64,000 bases of DNA from positions 282,547 through 346,546 of the forward strand of contig NZ_VOHQ01000005.1 in assembly GCF_009192765.1 (NCBI RefSeq), in the 5' to 3' direction. The position numbers were made by a program, and so were the translations under genes. Shown in pieces: positions 43,691-51,922 of the stretch (within the stretch, counting starts at the first letter, position 1; every line of letters starts with the position of its first letter). The notes beneath the pieces were generated by a model, which saw only the letters and a list, made by a program, of their open reading frames with translations, made no database searches and was not told the DNA's origin. Source of the DNA: Agriterribacter humi (GTDB lineage Bacteria > Bacteroidota > Bacteroidia > Chitinophagales > Chitinophagaceae).

Positions 43691-44974
43691 TTATATCGTC
43701 CACTCCGCAATGCTGTTTACCATTTCTTCCCTGTAAGGCACGGCAACTTTTATATAATTGTCCGTATACCCTTCCATCATACCATTTTTATGGCGGCCTT
43801 CAAATAATACTTTGCGGGTTTGCCCGGCATGCTGCCCCGTAAAATATTGCATTTTCATATACGACAAATTACGCAGCGTTTTATTGCGCTCGTGCCTGGT
43901 ATGTACCGGAACAACGGGCTTAATAGAAAGCGCAGCCGTATTGTCTCTTTCGGAGTAGGTAAAAACATGGAGATAGGAAATATCCAGCCCGTGCAAAAAA
44001 TTGAATGTGCTGTTAAAATCCTCTTCCGTTTCACCCGGAAAACCTACAATTACATCCGCTCCAATACAGCAATGCGGCATTAATGATTTGATGGCGGCCA
44101 CCCGGTCTGCATACAATTCGCGTTTATACCTGCGGCGCATCAATCCTAATATGCGGTTGCTTCCGCTTTGCAGGGGAATATGAAAATGCGGCATAAATTT
44201 TTTACTGCCCGCCACAAAGGATATAATATCATTGGTAAGCAGGTTAGGCTCTATAGACGAGATGCGATACCGTTCTATTCCTTCTACCTGGTCCAGTTGT
44301 TGTATAAGCTGAAAGAAATCCTCGTTTCTTTTTATACCGGAATTACTTGCTGTTTCATTTATTCCAAAATCGCCCAAATTAACCCCGGTTAATACAATTT
44401 CCTTTACTCCTTTACCCGCAAGTTCCTTTGCATTGGCAACCACATTGGCAATGGTATCGCTCCTGCTTTTGCCCCTTGCCATGGGTATGGTGCAAAAAGA
44501 GCAATTATAGCTACAGCCATCCTGCACTTTTAAAAAAGTGCGGGTACGGTCGTTTACCGAAAAGGAACTGTTGAATCCTGATATTTCTTCAATATCGCAA
44601 CTGGATATTTTTGCGGAATCGCCTTTGGATAATTCTTTAAGATGAGCGGCTATATTAAATTTTTCTGCGGCGCCCAGTACCAGGTCCACACCCTTTATTC
44701 CTGCAATTTCCTTAGGTTTTAACTGTGCGTAACATCCTGTGATAACCACCAGGCTTTGCGGTGATTTGCGCTGGATCCGGCGCACCAACTGGCGGCATTC
44801 CTTATCGGCGTTATCAGTAACAGAGCAGGTGTTGATTACATATACATCGGCAATATCCTCAAATGGCTTTTTCTGAAATCCTTCATGCTCCAGCATGCGT
44901 GAAAGTGTAGATGTTTCAGCGAAATTAAGCTTGCAGCCCAGGGTATGGAAAGCTACTGTTTTTGAAATATCCAT
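43691..44974 (-). CDS. mtaB: tRNA (N6-threonylcarbamoyladenosine(37)-C2)-methylthiotransferase
   Basis: A radical-SAM enzyme that adds a methylthio group to t6A37 of tRNA. The UPF0004 domain has TLGCKLNFAET, INTCSVTDNADKECR and GCYAQLKP with three conserved Cys. The radical-SAM cysteine triad is in GCSYNCSFCTIP, and a TRAM-like C-terminal region follows. ATG 44974 (427 residues) is chosen over 45019. MDISKTVAFHTLGCKLNFAET is the family N-terminus, and a -7 element TATCTTTG lies at 44989-44982 inside the longer reading. Confidence 0.94.
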   Translation of the reverse strand: MDISKTVAFHTLGCKLNFAETSTLSRMLEHEGFQKKPFEDIADVYVINTCSVTDNADKECRQLVRRIQRKSPQSLVVITGCYAQLKPKEIAGIKGVDLVLGAAEKFNIAAHLKELSKGDSAKISSCDIEEISGFNSSFSVNDRTRTFLKVQDGCSYNCSFCTIPMARGKSRSDTIANVVANAKELAGKGVKEIVLTGVNLGDFGINETASNSGIKRNEDFFQLIQQLDQVEGIERYRISSIEPNLLTNDIISFVAGSKKFMPHFHIPLQSGSNRILGLMRRRYKRELYADRVAAIKSLMPHCCIGADVIVGFPGETEEDFNSTFNFLHGLDISYLHVFTYSERDNTAALSIKPVVPVHTRHERNKTLRNLSYMKMQYFTGQHAGQTRKVLFEGRHKNGMMEGYTDNYIKVAVPYREEMVNSIAEWTI

Positions 44975-44981
44975 AAGTGGG

Positions 44982-44989
44982 CAAAGATA
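44982..44989 (-). promoter_or_regulatory. Promoter -7 element for mtaB
   Basis: TATCTTTG on the minus strand ends seven bases before the chosen ATG, predicting a leaderless or nearly leaderless message. No good -33 TTG is found at standard spacing. Confidence 0.45.
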
Positions 44990-45051
44990 CTTGAAATGCA
45001 GAAAACGAAAGAGGGACATTCCGGGCTATGGCCCTGTTCAATGAAGTATTG

Positions 45052-45459
45052 TTATTGGTTATTCCCCGGCTTTAGTCCTTTGCCTACAAAAATATTTCCT
45101 TTGTATACTTCATCAATTGCTTCTATAAGATCTTCTGCAACGGAATATTTAAACACATAACCCCTCGCCCCGGCGTCCATCATCTTTTTTATATAAACCG
45201 GTGAAGTATGAAAAGAAACACAAATCACTTTAACCTCAGGATGATCAAGAGATAGTTTTTGCGTGGCTTCAATGCCCGAAACGGGCTTCATATTGATATC
45301 TATCAGCACAATATCCGGCTGTAATTCCTTTACTTTTTTTATAGTTTCTTCCCCATTGGTACATGTTCCTACCACATTGATGTTTTCATGACTTTGAAGA
45401 AAGAGCGACCAGGCATTTCTGATTTCGGGATGGTCATCGGCAATCACAACTTTAATCAT
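45052..45459 (-). CDS. Stand-alone response-regulator receiver domain protein
   Basis: A 135-residue protein consisting of a receiver domain only. The acidic pocket is in VVIADDHPE. The phosphoacceptor Asp is in IVLIDINMKPVSG (about residue 54). The switch Ser is in VICVSFHTSP, and the invariant Lys is in GYVFKYSVAEDL. It resembles the receiver of NarL/LuxR-type regulators but has no HTH after it. No histidine kinase gene is adjacent. MIKVVIADDHPE at 45459 is chosen as start. It may act through protein contacts or be the remnant of a longer regulator. Confidence 0.88.
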   Translation of the reverse strand: MIKVVIADDHPEIRNAWSLFLQSHENINVVGTCTNGEETIKKVKELQPDIVLIDINMKPVSGIEATQKLSLDHPEVKVICVSFHTSPVYIKKMMDAGARGYVFKYSVAEDLIEAIDEVYKGNIFVGKGLKPGNNQ

Positions 45460-45578
45460 GTCTGGTGTATTTAGGGTAACTATTACACAATAGTCGTATA
45501 AATACGTAGAAAAGTTCCCATCAGACAAAAAAAATATAGAAATTTCTTTTTTTTATTATCAAAGATCAATGATCTGCC

Positions 45579-47987
45579 CTAAACCAAACTCAGATCCAGT
45601 ACCTGCTGCATGTTCTTAACATAGTGAAATTTCATGCCTTTAATAAAATCTGAATTGATTTCCTGTACATCTTTTTCGTTTTGCCAGCACATTACCACCT
45701 CTTTCATGCCTGCACGTTTGGCGGCAAGTATCTTTTCCTTTATACCGCCAACGGGCAATACCTGACCACGGAGGGTAATTTCACCGGTCATTGCCAGGTA
45801 AGGTTTTACTTTGCGCCCGGTAAGCGCCGAAGCTATGGCTGTCATCATGGTAATGCCGGCGCTGGGTCCGTCTTTCGGCACCGCTCCTTCAGGAACGTGT
45901 ATATGAATGTTCTTTTTTTGAAACGACTCAGGATCTATACCATATTTACGGGCGTTGGACTGAAGGTAGGTTAATGCCGTTGTGGCGCTTTCTTTCATCA
46001 CATTACCCAGGTTGCCCGTTAGTTTCAGTTCGCCCTTACCATCGCTTTGAGTGGTTTCAATGAATAGTATATCGCCTCCAACATATGTCCAGGCCAATCC
46101 AACCGCTACTCCGGCCATATTGGCTATCTTATATAGATCGTTGCTATACCTTGCCCTGCCCAATATTCTTTCTACATCTTTTGCAGTAAGACTGGGTTTT
46201 AGCTTTCCCTTTATAGCATATTCTTTTGCTAAGGAACGCATAATGGAAGCCAACTGCCTGTCTAACTCCCGCACCCCGCTTTCCCTGGTATAATCTTCAA
46301 CTATTTTTTCCAAAACACTATCGCCCACCTTTATATTTAAGTTCTTTAACCCATGTAGCTCTTTTTGCTTGGGAAGAAGATGCCGTTTGGCGATCTGTAC
46401 TTTTTCTTCAACCGCATATCCGTTAAGGTCAATAATTTCGAGCCTGTCTCTCAATGCCGGCTGAATATGCTGAATATCGTTGGCGGTTGCGATAAACAAC
46501 ACCTTACTTAAATCATATTCGAGTTCAAGGTAATTGTCGTAAAAAGTATGGTTTTGCTCGGGATCCAATACTTCAAGTAATGCAGAAGATGGATCACCAC
46601 GGAAGTCACTTCCCACTTTATCTACCTCATCTAAAATAATTACCGGATTACAGGACTTTGCTTTTCGTATAGACTGAAGGATACGCCCGGGCATTGCGCC
46701 GATATAGGTTTTACGATGTCCCCTGATCTCACTTTCATCGTGCAAACCACCCAGGCTAAGCCTTACATATTTCCGGTTCAGGGCCGCCGCAATACTTCTT
46801 CCCAAAGATGTTTTACCAATGCCCGGAGGGCCTACAAAACAAAGGATGGGACTTTTCATGTCGCCTTTTAATTTTAACACTGCCAGGTATTCCAGCAGGC
46901 GCTCCTTTATCTTATTCATTCCATAATGATCCCGGTCAAGTATTTTTTTGGCTTTCCCAAGATCATAAGAATCTACTGTTCCCTCATTCCAGGGCAGTTC
47001 CAGCATCAGGTCAAGATGATTATATACGACAGAATAGTCCGGCGTGGAAACATGCATGCGTTCCAGCTTTTCTATCCCTTTCTTAAAGGCTTCTTTTGCA
47101 GCATCCGGCCATTTTTTAGCGTCCGCTTTTTTCTGCATTTCCCTTATCTCTCTTTCATTAACATCCCCACCCAGTTCTTCCTTTATGCTTTTTAATTGTT
47201 GCTGCAGAAAATATTCCTTTTGCTGTTTGTCTAATTCTGTTTTGGTACGGTTGGTTAACTGGTTTTTTAATTCCGCAAACTGCAGTTCCCGGTTAAGCAG
47301 GTGCATTAATTTTTCGGCCCTCACTTTTATATCATTCATTTCGAGCAGGTCCTGCTTTTCTTTTAAATCGCTGCTGATATTGCTACTAACAAAATGGATA
47401 AGGAAGGAAGGGTTTTCGATATTCTTTAAAATAACCGAAGCCTCAGAAGGCATATTGGGTGAAAGGAGGATGATTTGCGCCGCAAGGTCTTTTATGGAGC
47501 TTACCGTTGCCGCAAAATGCTGGTCATCGTCAATATTAACTTTATCTTCTTCCAGCAAATGTATAGCAGCCTTAAAATATGGGTCTTCAGCTATAATCTT
47601 CTCTATAGCAAACCTTTTACGTCCTTGGATGATGATGGTTGTTCCTCCGTCGGGCATTTTTATGAGCTTGATTATTTTTGCTACCGTACCCGTATTTTCA
47701 AGGTCATTTACAGTTGGGTCTTCTACCGTACTGTCTTTTTGTGCTACAACGCCTACCAGTTTGTCAGTCCTGTATACATCATTTACAGCTTTTATAGACC
47801 GGTCTCTACCAACGGTTATAGGTAAAACCACTCCCGGAAATAAAACAGTATTGCGCAGGGGCAACAAAGGCAATTCGGATGGAATGCTGATCTCATCTGT
47901 ATTTTCAGCTTCATCTTCATTCAAAGGGATGATGGGCATAAACTCCATTTCATCTTCAGGACGCAAAAAAATATCGCTTCTTTTCAT
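45579..47987 (-). CDS. lon: ATP-dependent protease La (Lon)
   Basis: Cytoplasmic AAA+ serine protease that degrades misfolded and regulatory proteins. The N-terminal substrate domain starts LPLLPLRNTVLFPGVVLPITVGR. The AAA+ module has Walker A GPPGIGKTS (about residues 386-394 from this start) and Walker B CNPVIILDEVDKVG. The protease domain has the catalytic Ser in EGAVPKDGPSAGITM and a Lys further on in GGIKEKILAAKRAG. Length ~802 is normal. ATG 47987 (MKRSDIFLRPED) is preferred over 48008. An 11-bp inverted repeat lies 30 nt upstream of it. Confidence 0.95.
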   Translation of the reverse strand: MKRSDIFLRPEDEMEFMPIIPLNEDEAENTDEISIPSELPLLPLRNTVLFPGVVLPITVGRDRSIKAVNDVYRTDKLVGVVAQKDSTVEDPTVNDLENTGTVAKIIKLIKMPDGGTTIIIQGRKRFAIEKIIAEDPYFKAAIHLLEEDKVNIDDDQHFAATVSSIKDLAAQIILLSPNMPSEASVILKNIENPSFLIHFVSSNISSDLKEKQDLLEMNDIKVRAEKLMHLLNRELQFAELKNQLTNRTKTELDKQQKEYFLQQQLKSIKEELGGDVNEREIREMQKKADAKKWPDAAKEAFKKGIEKLERMHVSTPDYSVVYNHLDLMLELPWNEGTVDSYDLGKAKKILDRDHYGMNKIKERLLEYLAVLKLKGDMKSPILCFVGPPGIGKTSLGRSIAAALNRKYVRLSLGGLHDESEIRGHRKTYIGAMPGRILQSIRKAKSCNPVIILDEVDKVGSDFRGDPSSALLEVLDPEQNHTFYDNYLELEYDLSKVLFIATANDIQHIQPALRDRLEIIDLNGYAVEEKVQIAKRHLLPKQKELHGLKNLNIKVGDSVLEKIVEDYTRESGVRELDRQLASIMRSLAKEYAIKGKLKPSLTAKDVERILGRARYSNDLYKIANMAGVAVGLAWTYVGGDILFIETTQSDGKGELKLTGNLGNVMKESATTALTYLQSNARKYGIDPESFQKKNIHIHVPEGAVPKDGPSAGITMMTAIASALTGRKVKPYLAMTGEITLRGQVLPVGGIKEKILAAKRAGMKEVVMCWQNEKDVQEINSDFIKGMKFHYVKNMQQVLDLSLV

Positions 47988-48016
47988 AATCTTCCATTCA
48001 AAAGTCAATATGACAT

Positions 48017-48044
48017 CTTTTCAAAGCTAAGGCGCTTTGAAAAG
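48017..48044 (-). promoter_or_regulatory. 11-bp inverted repeat upstream of lon (possible operator)
   Basis: CTTTTCAAAGC (48017-48027) and GCTTTGAAAAG (48034-48044) are a perfect inverted repeat around a 6-nt spacer. They overlap a minus-strand TAGCTTTG (48029-48022) that matches the -7 element. A third GCTTTGA copy follows at 48044-48050. No T-run follows, so it does not look like a terminator. It may bind a regulator of lon; it is not the CIRCE sequence. Confidence 0.5.
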
Positions 48045-48079
48045 CTTTGATACTACGTTGGTCAAGTATAATGCCAGTA

Positions 48080-48114
48080 AAAAAACAAAAAATCCGGATG
48101 ATTGCATCCGGATT
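48080..48114 (-). terminator. Rho-independent terminator of the 48140-48736 gene
   Basis: On the minus strand AATCCGGATG (48114-48105) pairs with CATCCGGATT (48100-48091) around a 4-nt loop, followed by TTTTTTG and another run of T. It isolates lon from the upstream outer-membrane protein gene. Confidence 0.88.
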
Positions 48115-48139
48115 CTTCAATAATTATTTTTTTATTCTT

Positions 48140-48736
48140 TTAAAGGGCTATTCCTACCCCCAACTGTACCGTTTGACTTTTCCAGTTATCGCGTTTGTCT
48201 ATATCATTAATATTGGCTAACCCAATTCCATATCTGCCGTATACCCTTAATTTTAATATATTCACCTGTGCGCCTCCCACCATTGAAAAATCTCCATTTT
48301 TAAAGGCTTCTTTGCCGTTTTCAAGGAAGGTGCTGTGTTTATTCATGAGAATGCTGAATTGCGGACCCGCCTGCAGGGTGATGAATGAAACAGGCTTGTA
48401 AGAAAGCATCAGCGGAATACTTAAATAATTCAGCTTTACATCTTTTAATTCATTTGCTGATACTTTATAAATATCCTCAAAATCGCTTGATGTGGTGGTA
48501 TTGGTTTGATTAAACAATACCTCAGGTTGAATGCCCCATTTTGGAGAAAACATAATTTCAGGTGCAACGCCGAAATGATAGCCCAATTGAAATTCATCCT
48601 CAAAAGATTTGCCTTCCAGCTTGCCCATATTTGCGCCGGCATGGATGGCGAGCTTAATTCCCTGTGCAAATGAAGATGAAGATGAAGCGATAAAAAAGAA
48701 GCTTAAAAAGGCTCCGAAAAAAATGATACGTTTCAT
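48140..48736 (-). CDS. Outer-membrane beta-barrel protein (PorT/OMP_b-brl_2-like)
   Basis: A 198-residue protein with a signal peptide (FLSFFFIASSSSSFAQG) and a small predicted barrel of amphipathic strands. It opens KLAIHAGANMGKLEGKSFEDEFQLGYHFGVAPEIMFSPKWGIQPEVLFNQ. It has YLSIPLMLSYKP and ends in VQLGVGIAL, a normal barrel terminus. This fits the porin-family/outer-membrane beta-barrel (PF13568-like) group of Bacteroidota. It has its own terminator; the substrate or partner is unknown. Confidence 0.88.
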   Translation of the reverse strand: MKRIIFFGAFLSFFFIASSSSSFAQGIKLAIHAGANMGKLEGKSFEDEFQLGYHFGVAPEIMFSPKWGIQPEVLFNQTNTTTSSDFEDIYKVSANELKDVKLNYLSIPLMLSYKPVSFITLQAGPQFSILMNKHSTFLENGKEAFKNGDFSMVGGAQVNILKLRVYGRYGIGLANINDIDKRDNWKSQTVQLGVGIAL

Positions 48737-48835
48737 ACGAGGAGTTTTATTTCCTTAAATCTAATCCAATATAATGCCATCTGCAATAAAGGCTTCAGAG
48801 TAATTTGTTAAGTAAACGTAAGGGAAATGTTATAT

Positions 48836-48936
48836 AGGTTTCAGGTTACAGGTTTCAGGTCTCAGGTTTCAGGAACTTTGCCACCCTGTAACTTGTACCT
48901 TGCACCCTGTAACTTGTACCTTGTAACCTGTACCCT
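48836..48936. repeat. Two opposed heptamer arrays (CAGGTTW / CCTGTAACTT) at 3' end of metallophosphoesterase gene
   Basis: From 48836 to 48873 the plus strand reads AGGTTT then CAGGTTA, CAGGTTT, CAGGTCT, CAGGTTT, CAGG. From 48883 to 48936 the opposite strand carries about seven degenerate RGKTRCA heptamers. The two arrays face each other across 9 nt, so they could fold into a long imperfect hairpin. The block starts right at the stop of the gene ending at 48937. Confidence 0.8.
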
Positions 48937-50184
48937 CTACACCAGTTCAATCAATGTAATCTCCGGCAAAATACCCACCCTTCCGGGATAGCCTATAAAC
49001 CCATACCCGCGGTTGATGTACAATTTTTGCTTTTCCTCTTCATACAATCCGGCCCATTGCTTATACACATATTGTACGGGGCTCCATTTAAAACCAGGCA
49101 ACTCCACTCCAAATTGCATTCCATGTGTATGGCCACTGAGTGTAAGATCAATATCGCTGTATTCGGGCCTTACCTGTGCGTCCCAATGACTGGGGTCGTG
49201 ACTCATTAAAATTTTAAAAGGATATTTTTCTGCTCCAGCGTATGCTTCATTTAATTTACCATACTTTGGAAAGTTGGCTTTGGCTCCCCAGTTCTCTATA
49301 CCCAATAAAGCAATTTGCTGTCCCTGCTTTTCCAGCACCACATGCTCATTCATTAATAAGCGCCAGCCCATATTTGCCTGCATCTGCTTTAATCGCTCAA
49401 GGTTTTGCTGTTTCTCATCTTCACTTGACCATTGCCGGTAGTCGCCGTAATCATGATTACCCAGTGTGCTGAATACGCCCATGGGCGCATTTAACCTGGC
49501 AAATATTTCAGTATAATCATTCATTTCACTGGCATGATCATTTACCAGGTCGCCGGTAAAAAGAATAAGGTCCGCCTCCTGCGCCATAATCATTTTAACA
49601 CCATGCTCCACAGCCTTTTTATCGGTAAAACTTCCGGAATGCACATCGGAAATATGAACCAGCTTCAGCCCCTTGAATGCTTCGGGAAGATTGGGAAAAT
49701 TAAGCTTCACCTTTTTTAACTGGTAGCGGTATTTGTTAACAAAGCCATACATCATTGCTGCCATCAGTCCTCCGCCAACCGCCAGCCCTAACCAACTCAT
49801 AAATACCGATCTTGAAATACCCGCTCCTTTAAAGGGCTCTCCCTGCACATACTGGTAAAACAGTTTCCCTCCTCCCCATTGCAGCACCCTGCGTAAATCA
49901 TCTGCCACCAAAAAAATTACAGTCAGCGCCTTGGAAAGGAATAAGCCTATAATAATGGCCATCCAATAGGTTCGGAAGTTTTTTGGCCAGTTATCTAAAT
50001 TAATATAGGGCATAACAGCAAGTGTTATAACAACCACAGCGCTTACCGCCCAGTATAATCCGTAAACGATAAATTTTATCTTAGGCGTTGCTGTTTGTGC
50101 TGTAAGTTTTACGGCCTGAAAAACATACAGGTCAATCAACAGTATTATTATTATAAAGATCCATGAACCCGAAAAACGACGCAT
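48937..50184 (-). CDS. Membrane-anchored calcineurin-like metallophosphoesterase
   Basis: A 415-residue protein with four or five N-terminal transmembrane segments (first WIFIIIILLIDLYVFQAV; the last just before the catalytic domain). A YkuE-like metallophosphoesterase domain follows. The metal-site motifs are in order: KLVHISDVHSGSF, LILFTGDLVNDH, GNHDYGDY, KILMSHDPSHWD, LTLSGHTHGMQFG. The catalytic domain should face the periplasm or cytoplasm depending on topology, which is not resolved here. Substrates are unknown; relatives cleave phosphodiesters or UDP-lipid precursors. Confidence 0.92.
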   Translation of the reverse strand: MRRFSGSWIFIIIILLIDLYVFQAVKLTAQTATPKIKFIVYGLYWAVSAVVVITLAVMPYINLDNWPKNFRTYWMAIIIGLFLSKALTVIFLVADDLRRVLQWGGGKLFYQYVQGEPFKGAGISRSVFMSWLGLAVGGGLMAAMMYGFVNKYRYQLKKVKLNFPNLPEAFKGLKLVHISDVHSGSFTDKKAVEHGVKMIMAQEADLILFTGDLVNDHASEMNDYTEIFARLNAPMGVFSTLGNHDYGDYRQWSSEDEKQQNLERLKQMQANMGWRLLMNEHVVLEKQGQQIALLGIENWGAKANFPKYGKLNEAYAGAEKYPFKILMSHDPSHWDAQVRPEYSDIDLTLSGHTHGMQFGVELPGFKWSPVQYVYKQWAGLYEEEKQKLYINRGYGFIGYPGRVGILPEITLIELV

Positions 50185-50208
50185 ATTGCTACATTAAATT
50201 CAAATATA

Positions 50209-50487
50209 AAATCCGAAGCCGGAGTACCAAGCACCAAAAAACAAATCACAAGAACCAAATAAAATTCATATGCCAAAGTCCGAAGCCGGGGCAAAGCACT
50301 AAAAAATAAAATTCAAAAAACAAATAAAATCTAAAATCCGAAGCTGGAAGCTCGAAATTCGAAACCAAATACAACTATAAACTACAAATTAAAAAATCCC
50401 GGCCCCCATACAACAGTACCAAAAATAAAAAGCAACAAACTCAAAACTGGAACGGATTCCCTGTAACCTGAAACTTGCAACCTGTAT
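50209..50487. repeat. Intergenic repeats: CCGAAGCYGG copies and heptamers
   Basis: This 305-nt gap holds no gene. CCGAAGCCGG/CCGAAGCTGG occurs at 50213-50222, 50280-50289 and 50338-50347, each followed by A-rich DNA with CAAATAAAAT and ACCAAATA units. At 50459-50487 come heptamers (CCTGTAA, CCTGAAA, CTTGCAA, CCTGTAT) abutting the stop of the FMN-reductase gene at 50490. They are reversed relative to that gene, so its coding strand shows CAGGTTW-like units. Confidence 0.75.
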
Positions 50488-50489
50488 CG

Positions 50490-51002
50490 TCAAAACCGTA
50501 TAAAATCCTCTAACTGCTCATCAATCATTTTTAATGTTGCCTCATCTTCAATATCCTTTTCACCATTTAATAATTTGTTCACCACCGATATAGGCAACTT
50601 ATTGTGATGAACATTCATTTTAAGATAATGCAATACGCCTGTAAGATGCTCCATTCCCCTCAGGTTGCCTGCCCTTCCTGTAGACACACCGGTTAGCAGC
50701 GCTTTTTTGCCCCACCATACTTTTTCAATGTCGGTATTGTCTATCATAGCCTTTAAAACGCCCGGAAAACTACCGTTATACTCGGGGGTAACAAAAATAA
50801 ATTTCCGGGAAGGGATGAGTACTTCTTTTTCCAACAGCCTCAGCCCGTCGTTCCTGTTATTAACATCTATTCCTTCCAATGAAATAAACCTGGCCGGTAT
50901 TCCTTTCTTTTCAAGTAAACGCAGGTATTGTTTTGCCACTCTTATGGTATTACTTCCGGGGCGGTTGGTACCGGAAATAATAGTATATATATCTGAATGC
51001 AT
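50490..51002 (-). CDS. NADPH-dependent FMN reductase family protein
   Basis: A 170-residue flavodoxin-fold protein. TIISGTNRPGSNTIRVAKQYLRLLE at the N-terminus is the FMN phosphate-binding loop of the NADPH:FMN reductase family. FIFVTPEYNGSFPGVLKAMIDN is the second FMN-binding block, and KALLTGVSTGRAGNLRGMEHLTGVLHYLKM completes the family pattern. ATG 51002 (MHSDIYTIISGT) is preferred to one at 51035. It is probably cytoplasmic and may reduce flavins, quinones or azo compounds. The 3' end abuts a heptamer array. Confidence 0.9.
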   Translation of the reverse strand: MHSDIYTIISGTNRPGSNTIRVAKQYLRLLEKKGIPARFISLEGIDVNNRNDGLRLLEKEVLIPSRKFIFVTPEYNGSFPGVLKAMIDNTDIEKVWWGKKALLTGVSTGRAGNLRGMEHLTGVLHYLKMNVHHNKLPISVVNKLLNGEKDIEDEATLKMIDEQLEDFIRF

Positions 51003-51152
51003 CTTAATATCGGCTACTGTGAATGAATTGTTCAATGAATATTATACCGAAACTGTATTTTTGTCAACATGTCACTGTTGATTCAGCCATTTATTCAACA
51101 AAGATAAACCTGTTTCAGCCATCAACTGAATTCTGAAACGGCATAAATATAT

Positions 51153-51836
51153 ATGATGCGTTTTACATATTACGGGCATTCTTGTTTTGCAGTACAAATA
51201 AAGGGTAAAAAAATTCTGTTTGATCCTTTTATAACGCCCAATGCATTAGCAAAAAACATTGATATAAGCCAAATAGCCGCCGATTATATCTTCCTTTCGC
51301 ATGGTCATGAGGATCACGTTGCCGATTGCATAAGCATTGCAGGAAGAACCGGGGCTAAAGTAATATGCAGCTTTGAAATTCATATATGGCTTAATAACCA
51401 GGGAATAACCAATACCCATCCTATGAACACCGGGGGTAAATGGGCCTTTGATTTTGGAGCGGTGAAATGTGTGGTGGCCCAGCATTCCAGCGGATTACCA
51501 GACGGTAGCTACGGCGGAAACCCTATGGGTTTTGTTTTTACCAGCGAAGAGGGCAACTTTTATTATAGTGGCGATACCGCCTTAACGTTGGATATGCAAC
51601 TGGTTCCTCAATATGCCATATTGAACTTTGCCGTGCTGCCCGTAGGTGATAATTTTACAATGGGTATAGAAGATGCCATTCAGGCAGCGCGTTTTATACA
51701 ATGCAACCAGGTTATCGGGGTTCACTATGATACTTTTGGTTTTATTAAAATTGATCATGAAAAGGCAGGGAAAGCGTTTTCAGACCAGGAAATGAAGCTG
51801 CATTTATTACAACCTGGTGAAACCCTTGACATTTAA
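51153..51836 (+). CDS. UPF0173-type metal-dependent hydrolase (MBL fold)
   Basis: A 227-residue metallo-beta-lactamase fold hydrolase. FTYYGHSCFAVQIKGKKILFDPFITPN is the start of the UPF0173/YtkL-like family. LSHGHEDHVADCI is the HxHxDH metal motif (about 49-61). VVAQHSSGLPD and NFYYSGDTALTLDMQL hold other metal ligands, with a final His in VIGVHYDTFGFIKID. The family is cytoplasmic and of unknown physiological substrate. It precedes parA on the same strand with an 86-nt gap. Confidence 0.92.
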   Translation: MMRFTYYGHSCFAVQIKGKKILFDPFITPNALAKNIDISQIAADYIFLSHGHEDHVADCISIAGRTGAKVICSFEIHIWLNNQGITNTHPMNTGGKWAFDFGAVKCVVAQHSSGLPDGSYGGNPMGFVFTSEEGNFYYSGDTALTLDMQLVPQYAILNFAVLPVGDNFTMGIEDAIQAARFIQCNQVIGVHYDTFGFIKIDHEKAGKAFSDQEMKLHLLQPGETLDI

Positions 51837-51922
51837 TGAAAAACAGCAGAAATAATAATTTACATTTGCCATTTGGCAAAACCGGAAAGCATTTTTAGTA
51901 TAATAATATAGGTAAACAACAC

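Noticed and set aside
48017..48044. CIRCE heat-shock operator upstream of lon
   Set aside because: CIRCE has arms TTAGCACTC/GAGTGCTAA with a 9-nt spacer; here the arms are CTTTTCAAAGC with a 6-nt spacer. Kept only as an unknown inverted repeat.
51056..51063. TATTTTTG as promoter for the MBL hydrolase at 51153
   Set aside because: The nearest TTG is 25 nt upstream, too far for the consensus, and the gene start is about 90 nt away. Not supported as a promoter.
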